From: JBLNDG01 sp050261415
GTDB taxonomy: Bacteria > Bacillota > Clostridia > Lutisporales > Lutisporaceae
Direction of reading: 5' to 3'
Assembly (NCBI GenBank): GCA_050261415.1
Contig: JBLNDG010000065.1
Location: 1-47,890, forward strand
Length of the DNA: 47,890 nt
Part shown: positions 34,348 through 41,985 of the stretch, piece after piece
How positions within the stretch are numbered: position 1 is the stretch's first letter
How the letters are laid out: each line of letters starts with the position of its first letter
Made by a program: the position numbers and the translations under genes
The notes under the pieces: generated by a model
What the model was told of the DNA's origin: nothing
Seen by the model: the letters and a program-made list of their open reading frames with translations, nothing else
Databases searched by the model: none

Positions 34348-34403
34348 AAAACATTTCGCGAAATTTCTATTGATTTCATAAAATGCTTTTCGCGAAATGT
34401 TTT
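34348..34403. terminator. 16-bp inverted repeat in the SBP/ARH gap
   Basis: AAAACATTTCGCGAAA (34348-34363) pairs perfectly with TTTCGCGAAATGTTTT (34388-34403) across a 24-base loop. Each arm contains the self-palindrome TTTCGCGAAA. It may be an attenuator setting binding-protein levels, or two copies of a protein-binding site. It lies in the 182-base gap before the first ARH gene, which holds no other feature apart from a ribosome site. Confidence 0.7.
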
Positions 34404-34445
34404 ACTATGGGGGGAGGTATTCTTAAATAATAGATGAGGTGTTCT

Positions 34446-36542
34446 ATGATTCCGAATAATTATCTTGAAAAAACCTATGCGGGGTTTTTGGGAATGAATG
34501 CAGGCATACGTCTTGGCGCCCCTGTTGAGCCCACTGCCTGGACCAGCGAGCGCATTGAACGCTTTTATGGTGATATCACAGGCTATGTAAAGGACTTTAA
34601 AAATTTTGCCGCTGATGATGATGCCAACGGTCCTGTATTTTTTCTCCGTGCTTTGTATGATGACGCAAAAGACCGGGAGCTGACCCCGGAGGATGTGGCA
34701 AATGCATGGCTGAATTATGCCAGAGAAGGCGTCGGTATGTTCTGGTGGGGCGGCTACGGCGTGAGCACTGAGCACACAGCCTATCTCAACCTTAAGGCTG
34801 GTATTCCTGCTCCAAAATCCGGTTCGGCGGCTACCAATGGAATTATAATGGCTGAACAGATTGGCGGGCAGATTTTTATAGATACCTGGGGCCTTGTATA
34901 TCCCGGTAATATAAAAAAAGCGGCAGAATATGCATCTATTGCTGCCAGTGTTTCTCATGACGGCAACGGTATATATGGTGCAGCATTTATTGCTGCATGC
35001 ATTGCAGCCGCGTACAATACCTCCGATGCAGAAGAACTGATAGAAGCGGGACTCTCACAGATTCCGGCAGATTGCACCTATGCAAAGGTTGTAAATGCTG
35101 TGCGTGAGTTTTACAGAAAAAATCCCGATGATTTCCGCCTTTGCCTCAAATACCTGCAGGACAATTGGGGCTATGACAAATATACTGGGGTATGCCACAT
35201 AATTCCGAATGCAGGTGTATGTGTGCTTGCAATGCTGTATGGTAAAAAATTTAACAGAAGTATTGAAATTGCAACAATGTGCGGCTGGGATACAGACTGC
35301 AATGCAGGAAACGTGGGAACCATCATGGGTGTTGCCGGCGGACTTAATGGAATTGCACCCCACTACCGTAACCCAATCAATGACAGTATAGTACTATCCG
35401 GTATTTCAGGTTACCTCAACATCCTGGATATACCTACATATGTCAAGGAAATTGCTCTGCTCGGCTATAAACTTGCGGGAGAACCTGCACCGGAGGATTT
35501 ATCCAAAGCCGTGAAGCCGGGTGAAATTCATTTTGATTTTGAACTTCCCGGCTCCACTCACAATCTGCGGCTTTCCAACAACATAGGCTGCTCATTGAGG
35601 CATTCCACAGAGCGGGCATACAGCGGAACCGGTTCGGCTGAAATACTTTTTGACCGTATGTCCAGAGGGCAGAAGTGCAAGATATACTATAAGCCGTTTT
35701 ACCGCCGTGAGGATTTTGATGATGAAAGATATATGCCTGTATTCTCTCCAACAGCTTATCCGGGGCAGACAGTGTCCATGATGGTCTATGCTGACCGCTA
35801 CAGCGGAGAGAGTATCATTCTGAACCCTTATGTGCGGAACACCAGCACCAAGCAGGATATTCTGCTTGGGGGAATGATAATAAAGGATGCCGGTTGGAAA
35901 AAAATAACCTTTAATATTCCCCAGATGGATGGTGCGATGGCGGATGAAATCGGACTGCTGTTCGAGGCTAACTCCCCGGAGAAGAACAGGGATTTTGGCT
36001 GTTTATATATTGATGATTTTTCAATAACAGGTAAGGCTGATTACACTATAGATATTTCAAAACAAAAGAAAGAACTTGCTTCTATTACCCCATTTTCACA
36101 TAACCACGGTGCATGGGAAATAGAAAAGGGTGTTATGGAAGCGATGTGCCTGGAGCACGCTGAGGCGATGACCGGCAATTACTACATGACGGATGTAAAA
36201 GTTGCAGGGAAAATTACACCCCATACAGGAAAAAGCCACTTGATCTCAGCAAGGGTACAGGGTGCGCTGCGCGGTTATTATGCTGGATTTACAGCTTCCG
36301 GGGCAGCAATACTTTGTAATAATAAAGGTATGAAACAACTGGCTGCTTGCGCCTTTGACTGGGAATACGACAAGGAATATTCAGTGGAATTAATAGCAAA
36401 AGGTGATCTGCTGACTCTGGTTGTGGATGGCAAGCAGCTGCTGCAGGTACACGACAGTACTCATGCCTACGGGATGGCAGGCTATGCCATGTATGAGCTT
36501 GGAAGATGCGGTTTCGGCAATTTATCAATAGAAGAACTATAA
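34446..36542 (+). CDS. ADP-ribosylglycohydrolase family protein with C-terminal sugar-binding-like modules
   Basis: This 698-residue protein starts with an ADP-ribosylglycohydrolase (ARH/DraG-like) domain of about 350 residues. Magnesium-site candidates are FAADDDANGP near residue 60 and CGWDTDCNAGNVG near 280. It is followed by two beta-rich regions (about 385-540 and 550-698) that look like jelly-roll carbohydrate-binding modules (LYIDDFSITG; YYAGFTASGAAILCNN). No signal peptide is visible, so it should be cytoplasmic. Members of this family cleave N- or O-glycosidic bonds to ribose in ADP-ribose conjugates; this subgroup sits in sugar operons, so another riboside or glycoside is plausible. 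GAGGTG precedes the ATG at 34446. Confidence 0.86.
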   Translation: MIPNNYLEKTYAGFLGMNAGIRLGAPVEPTAWTSERIERFYGDITGYVKDFKNFAADDDANGPVFFLRALYDDAKDRELTPEDVANAWLNYAREGVGMFWWGGYGVSTEHTAYLNLKAGIPAPKSGSAATNGIIMAEQIGGQIFIDTWGLVYPGNIKKAAEYASIAASVSHDGNGIYGAAFIAACIAAAYNTSDAEELIEAGLSQIPADCTYAKVVNAVREFYRKNPDDFRLCLKYLQDNWGYDKYTGVCHIIPNAGVCVLAMLYGKKFNRSIEIATMCGWDTDCNAGNVGTIMGVAGGLNGIAPHYRNPINDSIVLSGISGYLNILDIPTYVKEIALLGYKLAGEPAPEDLSKAVKPGEIHFDFELPGSTHNLRLSNNIGCSLRHSTERAYSGTGSAEILFDRMSRGQKCKIYYKPFYRREDFDDERYMPVFSPTAYPGQTVSMMVYADRYSGESIILNPYVRNTSTKQDILLGGMIIKDAGWKKITFNIPQMDGAMADEIGLLFEANSPEKNRDFGCLYIDDFSITGKADYTIDISKQKKELASITPFSHNHGAWEIEKGVMEAMCLEHAEAMTGNYYMTDVKVAGKITPHTGKSHLISARVQGALRGYYAGFTASGAAILCNNKGMKQLAACAFDWEYDKEYSVELIAKGDLLTLVVDGKQLLQVHDSTHAYGMAGYAMYELGRCGFGNLSIEEL

Positions 36543-36557
36543 TTTAGGAGGAAAAAT

Positions 36558-37541
36558 ATGATTACGGCAGCTGATTTAAGAGCTAATAAAGACCTTGCCA
36601 GAAGCAAGGCGGTTGGAAGCATATGCGGCCTTGCCATTGGGGATTCCTTTGGTGATGCCTCAAGAACGCAGAGTAACCGGGAGAACTACGGTATTACTAC
36701 CGATTTCAACAAGGGTGCCTCATGGAGTACTGATGATACAGAGTTTGCTTTGCTGACGGCAAAGACACTGATAGGCTGCAAGGGAAAGCTGACAACCGAG
36801 GATGTCGTAAAAGCTTGGTTTGAGGATGTAGTGGTTCAGGATGAGCTTAAGCGAGGCGGAGCAAGTGAAATTTCCGCTGCAAACAATCTGCGTCGCGGAA
36901 TCCGCCCGCCGGAGTCCGGCAAATTCAGTACTTTCCATATGAGTGACGGTTCTGCAATGCGTATTGCGCCTGTCGGCATTGTCTGTGCAGGCGACCCTGA
37001 GCGTGCTGCTGCCATGGCAGAGATAGATGCTTCAATAAGCCATTATGCAGATGGAATTTGGGGTGCGCAGGCTGTCGCTGCTGCTGTCTCCATTGCAATG
37101 GTTGATGGTACTATGGAGGAGATAATAGACGCTGCAGTGAAGGTAATTCCCAAAGATTCATGGTTATACGCAGCAATGAACACAGCTTTTGATATTGTAG
37201 AAAAGGCTAAGGGTTCCATGGTTGACGCATGGATGCCGCTTCATGACGCTCTGCGAACCAGCACATGGGCAACTACTGCAGAAGCTATTCCGGCTGCTTT
37301 TGCCTGCTTGAAAATGTCACATAGTGAATTTAAAAACGGAGTAATTTTGGCCGGTAACTTTGCACGTGATGCAGATACCATTGGTGCTGTTGCGGGGGCT
37401 ATACTTGGTGCGAAATATAGTGTAAATGCAATTCCTGCTCACTGGGTAGACAAGACACGTTTCCCATCCGGTACATGCCTCGCATTTACAAAGGGTGTTG
37501 ACCTGGTTAAAATTGGTGAGCAGCTTGCAGATTTGATTTAA
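36558..37541 (+). CDS. ADP-ribosylglycohydrolase family protein, single domain
   Basis: This 327-residue protein is a complete ARH-fold enzyme. It starts with GSICGLAIGDSFGDASR, has WSTDDTEFALLTAKTL as the first metal motif, SDGSAMRIAPVG in the middle and NFARDADTIGAVAGAILG as the second metal motif (DxDT). All expected metal ligands are present, so it should be an active hydrolase. It differs clearly from the larger upstream paralogue, suggesting different substrates or successive cleavages. TAGGAGGAAAA gives a strong start, 15 bases after the preceding stop. Confidence 0.9.
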   Translation: MITAADLRANKDLARSKAVGSICGLAIGDSFGDASRTQSNRENYGITTDFNKGASWSTDDTEFALLTAKTLIGCKGKLTTEDVVKAWFEDVVVQDELKRGGASEISAANNLRRGIRPPESGKFSTFHMSDGSAMRIAPVGIVCAGDPERAAAMAEIDASISHYADGIWGAQAVAAAVSIAMVDGTMEEIIDAAVKVIPKDSWLYAAMNTAFDIVEKAKGSMVDAWMPLHDALRTSTWATTAEAIPAAFACLKMSHSEFKNGVILAGNFARDADTIGAVAGAILGAKYSVNAIPAHWVDKTRFPSGTCLAFTKGVDLVKIGEQLADLI

Positions 37542-37559
37542 TATTAAGGTGGGTTTTCA

Positions 37560-38459
37560 ATGAAGATACTGAATTTTGGCTCATTGAATGTGGATTATAT
37601 ATATGAGGTGGATCATCTTGTATTACCGGGGGAAACAATTTCTTCCGATAATCTTACAATTACAACGGGAGGTAAAGGATTAAACCAGTCAATAGCGCTG
37701 GCTAAGGCCGGAGCTGCACCATTTCATGCCGGAGCTGCCGGAAAGGCTGATAAGGATATGCTAAAGGGCCTGCTTGACAGCAACGGTGTAAATACAGATA
37801 ACATTGAAATACTTCCCGTGCCAAGCGGTCATGCTATAATACAGCTGGATAAAAGCGGACAGAATTGCATAGTGCTTTATGGCGGAGCCAACCAATTGAT
37901 AGATAAAAAGTTTGTTGACGGAGTGCTTGAGAACTTCGGAACCGGGGATATTATACTCCTGCAAAATGAGATTTCATCCATAAAGTATATTATGGAAAAG
38001 GCTTACCAGAAAAAGATGAGAATATACCTCAACCCTTCGCCTGCAAACAATAAGTTATATGAATATCCAATACATTATGTTGATACGCTTATACTTAATG
38101 AAGTTGAAGGCGGGCAATTGACAGGTGAGACTGATGCTGACCGAATTCTGGATAGTTTGCTGAAAAAATATCCGGGAATGAAAGTTGTGCTGACCTTAGG
38201 CGAGCATGGAGTCAAGTATGCCGATAAAGACAGGCGTGAATATCACGGGATTTACAAAAGTGCTGTGGTTGACACGACTGCTGCGGGAGATACCTTCACG
38301 GGATATTTTATCGGCTCTGCTGCTAAGGGAATGGATGTAAGGGATTCACTTAAGTATGCGTCTGCTGCTGCATCAATAGCTGTATCCAGACTGGGGGCGG
38401 CATGTTCTATACCGTCCTTAAAGGAAGTCGAAGATTTTATTGCTGCGCTGGATAAATAA
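37560..38459 (+). CDS. PfkB family carbohydrate kinase, ribokinase type
   Basis: This 299-residue kinase has the first PfkB signature TTGGKGLNQSIALAKAGA near residues 36-53 and the second DTTAAGDTFTGYFIGSAA near 235, with the catalytic aspartate in GDT. This is the ribokinase subgroup, which makes ribose 5-phosphate or a similar sugar phosphate from ATP. Its place directly after two ARH-type hydrolases suggests that it phosphorylates the released sugar. It is the last gene before a strong terminator. Other PfkB substrates are possible. Confidence 0.92.
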   Translation: MKILNFGSLNVDYIYEVDHLVLPGETISSDNLTITTGGKGLNQSIALAKAGAAPFHAGAAGKADKDMLKGLLDSNGVNTDNIEILPVPSGHAIIQLDKSGQNCIVLYGGANQLIDKKFVDGVLENFGTGDIILLQNEISSIKYIMEKAYQKKMRIYLNPSPANNKLYEYPIHYVDTLILNEVEGGQLTGETDADRILDSLLKKYPGMKVVLTLGEHGVKYADKDRREYHGIYKSAVVDTTAAGDTFTGYFIGSAAKGMDVRDSLKYASAAASIAVSRLGAACSIPSLKEVEDFIAALDK

Positions 38460-38492
38460 CAAAGGTTGAAAATAATATGTTCCTGGAATTAT

Positions 38493-38532
38493 AGCACCCC
38501 TCTGCCGGATAAAAGCAGTGGGGTGCTTTGTT
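38493..38532 (+). terminator. Rho-independent terminator of the GntR/ARH operon
   Basis: AGCACCCC (38493-38500) pairs with GGGGTGCT (38520-38527), with an inner CTGC/GCAG stem, followed by TTGTT. Confidence 0.82.
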
Positions 38533-38601
38533 ATAAGATAAACAAAGGCTTTAGACACCTAACATATTGACATGCTAAAAAAAGAGAATTACAATAAAAA
38601 T

Positions 38602-38631
38602 AACATAAAAGAACATAAATAAACACAAAAG
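38602..38631. promoter_or_regulatory. Three tandem 10-base repeats upstream of the DeoR gene
   Basis: AACATAAAAG, AACATAAATA and AACACAAAAG follow each other exactly in phase with one DNA turn, with a weaker fourth unit at 38632-38641. Tandem direct repeats with helical phasing are typical of DeoR-family operators. They end about 50 bases before the regulator's start codon. Confidence 0.5.
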
Positions 38632-38679
38632 AAGATTTATTAAACATTAAATAAACTTTAACGAACAGGTGGTGAAGCT

Positions 38680-39441
38680 ATGCTGCCATTAGAGAGGGAA
38701 GCCTTGATAATTGAGGAGCTAAAAAAGAAGGGTACTGTGAAGGTTGAGGATCTGGCTGAAATGTTGAATGTTACACCGATGACCATCCGCAGGGACCTGG
38801 ATAAGCTTGAAAAACAAGGCTTGGCATACAGGAGCCATGGTGGGGCTGTTCTTCAAAATCCACTATTGAAGGAACAGAACTATGATGTTAAAAGATTGGT
38901 AAATCAGGATAAAAAGCAGAAAATTGCACAAATTGCCTGTGAAATGATAAAGGATGGCGATACGATACTTCTTGATGCAGGTACCACAAGCTATGAACTG
39001 GCTCTTTTATTAAAAAAGAAAAATGATCTGACTGTTATTACGAATGATTTAAAAATAGCTTTGGAGTTATACACGGCAGAATGCCGTGTATTTATCGCAG
39101 GGGGACAGATACAGAAGGAAACCGGAATTGCCATAGGTACGGCTACTGAGAACTTCATATCCAATATACGCGTTGATATTTCATTCATCGGCACATCTTC
39201 AATAGGAAGAGATTGGGTCCTATATACACCAACCCTTGAAAAAGCAAGCCTGAAAAGAAAAATGGTGGAATGCGCAAAGCGTTCGGTGCTGCTTGCGGAT
39301 AGCAGTAAATTCTTCAGGGAATCCTTTGCAAAGATATGTTCCTTTGCAGAGCTTGACGTTCTTATAACCGACAAGGAGTTTTCTTCCTTGGAAGCAAAAG
39401 AACTGGAGAAAACAGGTATAAAAATTATGTCAATAAATTGA
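38680..39441 (+). CDS. DeoR family transcriptional regulator
   Basis: This 253-residue protein is a DeoR/GlpR regulator. The N-terminal winged helix has REALIIEELKKKGTVKVEDLA and the signature MLNVTPMTIRRDLDKLEKQG, and the C-terminal DeoRC domain has the phosphate-sugar pattern GDTILLDAGTTSYELALLL and the closing VLLADSSKFF. Such proteins usually sense phosphorylated sugars. It heads the acid-sugar operon and probably represses it. GGTGGTG precedes the ATG. Confidence 0.93.
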   Translation: MLPLEREALIIEELKKKGTVKVEDLAEMLNVTPMTIRRDLDKLEKQGLAYRSHGGAVLQNPLLKEQNYDVKRLVNQDKKQKIAQIACEMIKDGDTILLDAGTTSYELALLLKKKNDLTVITNDLKIALELYTAECRVFIAGGQIQKETGIAIGTATENFISNIRVDISFIGTSSIGRDWVLYTPTLEKASLKRKMVECAKRSVLLADSSKFFRESFAKICSFAELDVLITDKEFSSLEAKELEKTGIKIMSIN

Positions 39442-39454
39442 GGAGAATTGAGTG

Positions 39455-40780
39455 ATGATTCAGTGTGTAGTAATTGCCGATGATTTGACAGGCGCCAATG
39501 CAACAGGCGCTATGTTGAAGAAACTTGGGCTTAAAACATTTTCAATGATGGACTTAAGTAGAATCGAACCAAAGGCGCTTGATGATTATGATGTGGTTAC
39601 CTATTCTACTTACAGCAGATCAATCAATGCAGATGAAGCATATGACCGCGTATATGAAGCTGCAAAGCTCTTGAAATCCAACAGCGTTAAGCTCTACAAC
39701 AAAAGGATTGACAGCACCTTGAGAGGAAATCTCGGCAGTGAAATTGATGGAATCCTGAATGGATTGGGGAACGATAGAATTGCTGTCGTTGTACCGGCTT
39801 TCCCGCAGGCAGGAAGAATTGCAGTAGGGGGGTACCTGCTGGTCAACGGAATTATGCTGCAGAAGACCGATGCAGCTCAGGACCCGCGTAATCCGATAAC
39901 CTCTTCCATTATAGAAGATTTCATTTTAAAGCAAACAGCTTATAAGGTGAAATCCATCTCTCTTGATACTGTTTACTCAGGTATTGAGTCGATAAAAAAA
40001 GAAATTCAGAATGCTGTATCCGAAGGAAACCGTATAGTTGTAATAGATGCATTGCAGGTTGAGGATCTTGATATAATAGCAGATGCAGTTATCGGGAGCG
40101 GCGTAAAATTTGTTGCTGTTGATCCCGGACCATTTACGGCATCTGTGACAGGAAAGCTTCTGGCTAATGAAAACAGCAGTGAAGAAGAAAAAATACTAAT
40201 GTCGGTAGGCAGTGTGACAAACCTTACCAGGATACAGATAGAGGAGCTGCAAAGATCTTATAAGATGCATCTGGTGGATGTATGCAGCAGCAAGCTGATA
40301 GACAACGAAGCACTCAGAGAACAGGAAATACGCCGTGTTGTGCAGGAAATACTTGCTTCCAGGGAACAATACAATTTATTCTGTGTTGCAACAGATGCAA
40401 TTTATCCGGAAAACCGGCTGGACCTTGATAAGCTGGCACAGCAAATGAATGCAACCGAGCAGGAACTGTCGCTCCGGATTAATGATGGGATTGCAGAAAT
40501 ATCCTATAGAATTCTAAAAGAAATACCGGAAATTGAAGGAATCTTCAGCAGCGGCGGCGATATTACAGTCGCTGTTTGCAGCCGGCTTAAAGCATATGGA
40601 ATGAAACTGATTACTGAAGTATTTCCCCTTGTTGCCTATGGCAAGCTTGAGGGTGGAGAATACCCCGGGCTAAGGCTTGTGACAAAAGGCGGAATGGTAG
40701 GGGATAAGGATGGTATGAAGATATGCATACAGTTTATGAAGGAGCAATTAAATGCAAATCATGCCGGAAAAAGCAAATAA
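39455..40780 (+). CDS. Four-carbon acid sugar kinase family protein (DtnK/DenK type)
   Basis: This 441-residue kinase has the DUF1537 N-terminal motif IADDLTGANATGAML and the KRIDSTLRGNLGSEID segment, and C-terminal nucleotide-binding sequence FSSGGDITVAVCSRLKAYG and LVTKGGMVGDKDG. The family phosphorylates D-threonate or D-erythronate at the 4-position, using ATP. The following pdxA2-type gene and a GntP permease support this job. Whether threonate or erythronate is preferred cannot be read. Start ATG 39455 or GTG 39452, after AGGAG. Confidence 0.9.
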   Translation: MIQCVVIADDLTGANATGAMLKKLGLKTFSMMDLSRIEPKALDDYDVVTYSTYSRSINADEAYDRVYEAAKLLKSNSVKLYNKRIDSTLRGNLGSEIDGILNGLGNDRIAVVVPAFPQAGRIAVGGYLLVNGIMLQKTDAAQDPRNPITSSIIEDFILKQTAYKVKSISLDTVYSGIESIKKEIQNAVSEGNRIVVIDALQVEDLDIIADAVIGSGVKFVAVDPGPFTASVTGKLLANENSSEEEKILMSVGSVTNLTRIQIEELQRSYKMHLVDVCSSKLIDNEALREQEIRRVVQEILASREQYNLFCVATDAIYPENRLDLDKLAQQMNATEQELSLRINDGIAEISYRILKEIPEIEGIFSSGGDITVAVCSRLKAYGMKLITEVFPLVAYGKLEGGEYPGLRLVTKGGMVGDKDGMKICIQFMKEQLNANHAGKSK

Positions 40781-40813
40781 TATGAGCAACCGTAAATTTG
40801 GGAGGAAAAAGAA

Positions 40814-41827
40814 ATGGATAGACCTGTAATAGGAATACCTTTGGGCGACCCTGCAGGGGTAGGTCCCGAGATTGTTGTCAAAGCATTGACGGAAAAGGAG
40901 CTGTATGATTTATGCAAGCCTTTGGTTATTGGAGATAAAAGTGTTGTTGCCAAGGCTATGAAGGTTTGCGGCATAGATTTTCAAATCAACACTATAGACT
41001 CCGTAGAAGATGCATTGTTCAAAGCGGGAACAATAGACCTGGTTGATTTGAAGAATGTTGATTTAAATAAGCTTCAAATTGGTAAAGTCCAGGCACTTGG
41101 CGGAAAGGCTGCTTTTGAATTTATTGAGAAATCCGTTCAGATGGCCCTTGCAAATCAACTTGATGCCATTGCTACAACCCCGATAAACAAGGAGTCGCTA
41201 AAGGCTGCTAACGTAAATTATATAGGGCATACTGAAATTTTAGCAGGACTTACAAATACACATGACCCTCTGACGATGTTTGAAGTCAGGAATATGAGAG
41301 TGTTTTTCCTGACACGTCATGTATCGCTCCGCAGGGCATGTGACATGGTTACAAAAGAAAGGCTGATAGACTATATCATAAGGTGCACTGAGGCGCTTAG
41401 GAGGTTAGGAGTCAACGAAGGCGAAATGGCAGTTGCAGGTTTGAATCCTCATTCCGGCGAGCATGGGTTGTTTGGAGACGAGGAAGCGGTGAATGTGGAG
41501 CCGGCAGTTAAAGAAGCCAGGGAAATGGGTTATAAGGTTACAGGCCCGATTGGGGCGGATTCGGTTTTCCATCTGGCGCTTAAGGGACGTTTTAACTCAG
41601 TATTGTCTTTATACCACGACCAGGGGCATATAGCAACAAAGACCCTTGATTTTGAAAGGACCATTGCATTAACAATCGGATTGCCGTTTCTGAGGACTTC
41701 TGTTGACCACGGGACAGCTTTTGATATCGCAGGTACAGGAAAGGTAAGCGCGGTAAGCATGATAGAAGCCATAAGACTGGCGGCTAAGTATTCGCTAAAT
41801 TATAAAAATACAAGTAAGGCGCAATAA
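40814..41827 (+). CDS. pdxA2: PdxA2-type 4-phospho-D-threonate/erythronate dehydrogenase
   Basis: This 337-residue PdxA-family protein has GIPLGDPAGVGPEIVVKAL, IATTPINKESL, the metal-site histidines in YIGHTE and LYHDQGHIATK, and the closing GTAFDIAGTGKVS. True PdxA makes a vitamin B6 precursor, but PdxA2 next to a four-carbon acid-sugar kinase oxidises and decarboxylates 4-phospho-D-threonate or erythronate to dihydroxyacetone phosphate and CO2 with NAD. The neighbourhood favours PdxA2. GGGAGGAAAAAG precedes the ATG. Confidence 0.88.
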   Translation: MDRPVIGIPLGDPAGVGPEIVVKALTEKELYDLCKPLVIGDKSVVAKAMKVCGIDFQINTIDSVEDALFKAGTIDLVDLKNVDLNKLQIGKVQALGGKAAFEFIEKSVQMALANQLDAIATTPINKESLKAANVNYIGHTEILAGLTNTHDPLTMFEVRNMRVFFLTRHVSLRRACDMVTKERLIDYIIRCTEALRRLGVNEGEMAVAGLNPHSGEHGLFGDEEAVNVEPAVKEAREMGYKVTGPIGADSVFHLALKGRFNSVLSLYHDQGHIATKTLDFERTIALTIGLPFLRTSVDHGTAFDIAGTGKVSAVSMIEAIRLAAKYSLNYKNTSKAQ

Positions 41828-41898
41828 CGGATACACTAGTATAACACATAAGCATATGAAGCAGGCTTTTAATCCGTTAAGGATTTGAAAAAGCATAT

Positions 41899-41964
41899 AT
41901 TAGTGGACATTCTACCAAAGTAGAATCAGTCAAAAGCGAGGAGGTTCGATACCTCCGAGCTATT
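41899..41964 (+). repeat. Dispersed two-hairpin element, copy C
   Basis: This 66-base copy lies in the gap between pdxA2 and the permease gene. Hairpin 1 pairs GAC-ATTCTAC (41906-41915) with GTAGAAT-(CA)-GTC (41920-41931). Hairpin 2 pairs AAAAGC (41932-41937) with GCTATT (41959-41964), has a GA/GA internal loop and then GGAGGT with ACCTCC (41940-41945, 41951-41956). It ends about 9 bases before the GGGAGG site of the permease gene, so it may affect that gene's expression. Confidence 0.87.
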
Positions 41965-41985
41965 ACGAAAAGGGAGGAAAAAATT

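Noticed and set aside
38602..38641. Possible CRISPR-like array
   Set aside because: The 10-base units are directly adjacent without spacers and very AT-rich; this fits an operator, not a CRISPR array. No cas genes are in the window.
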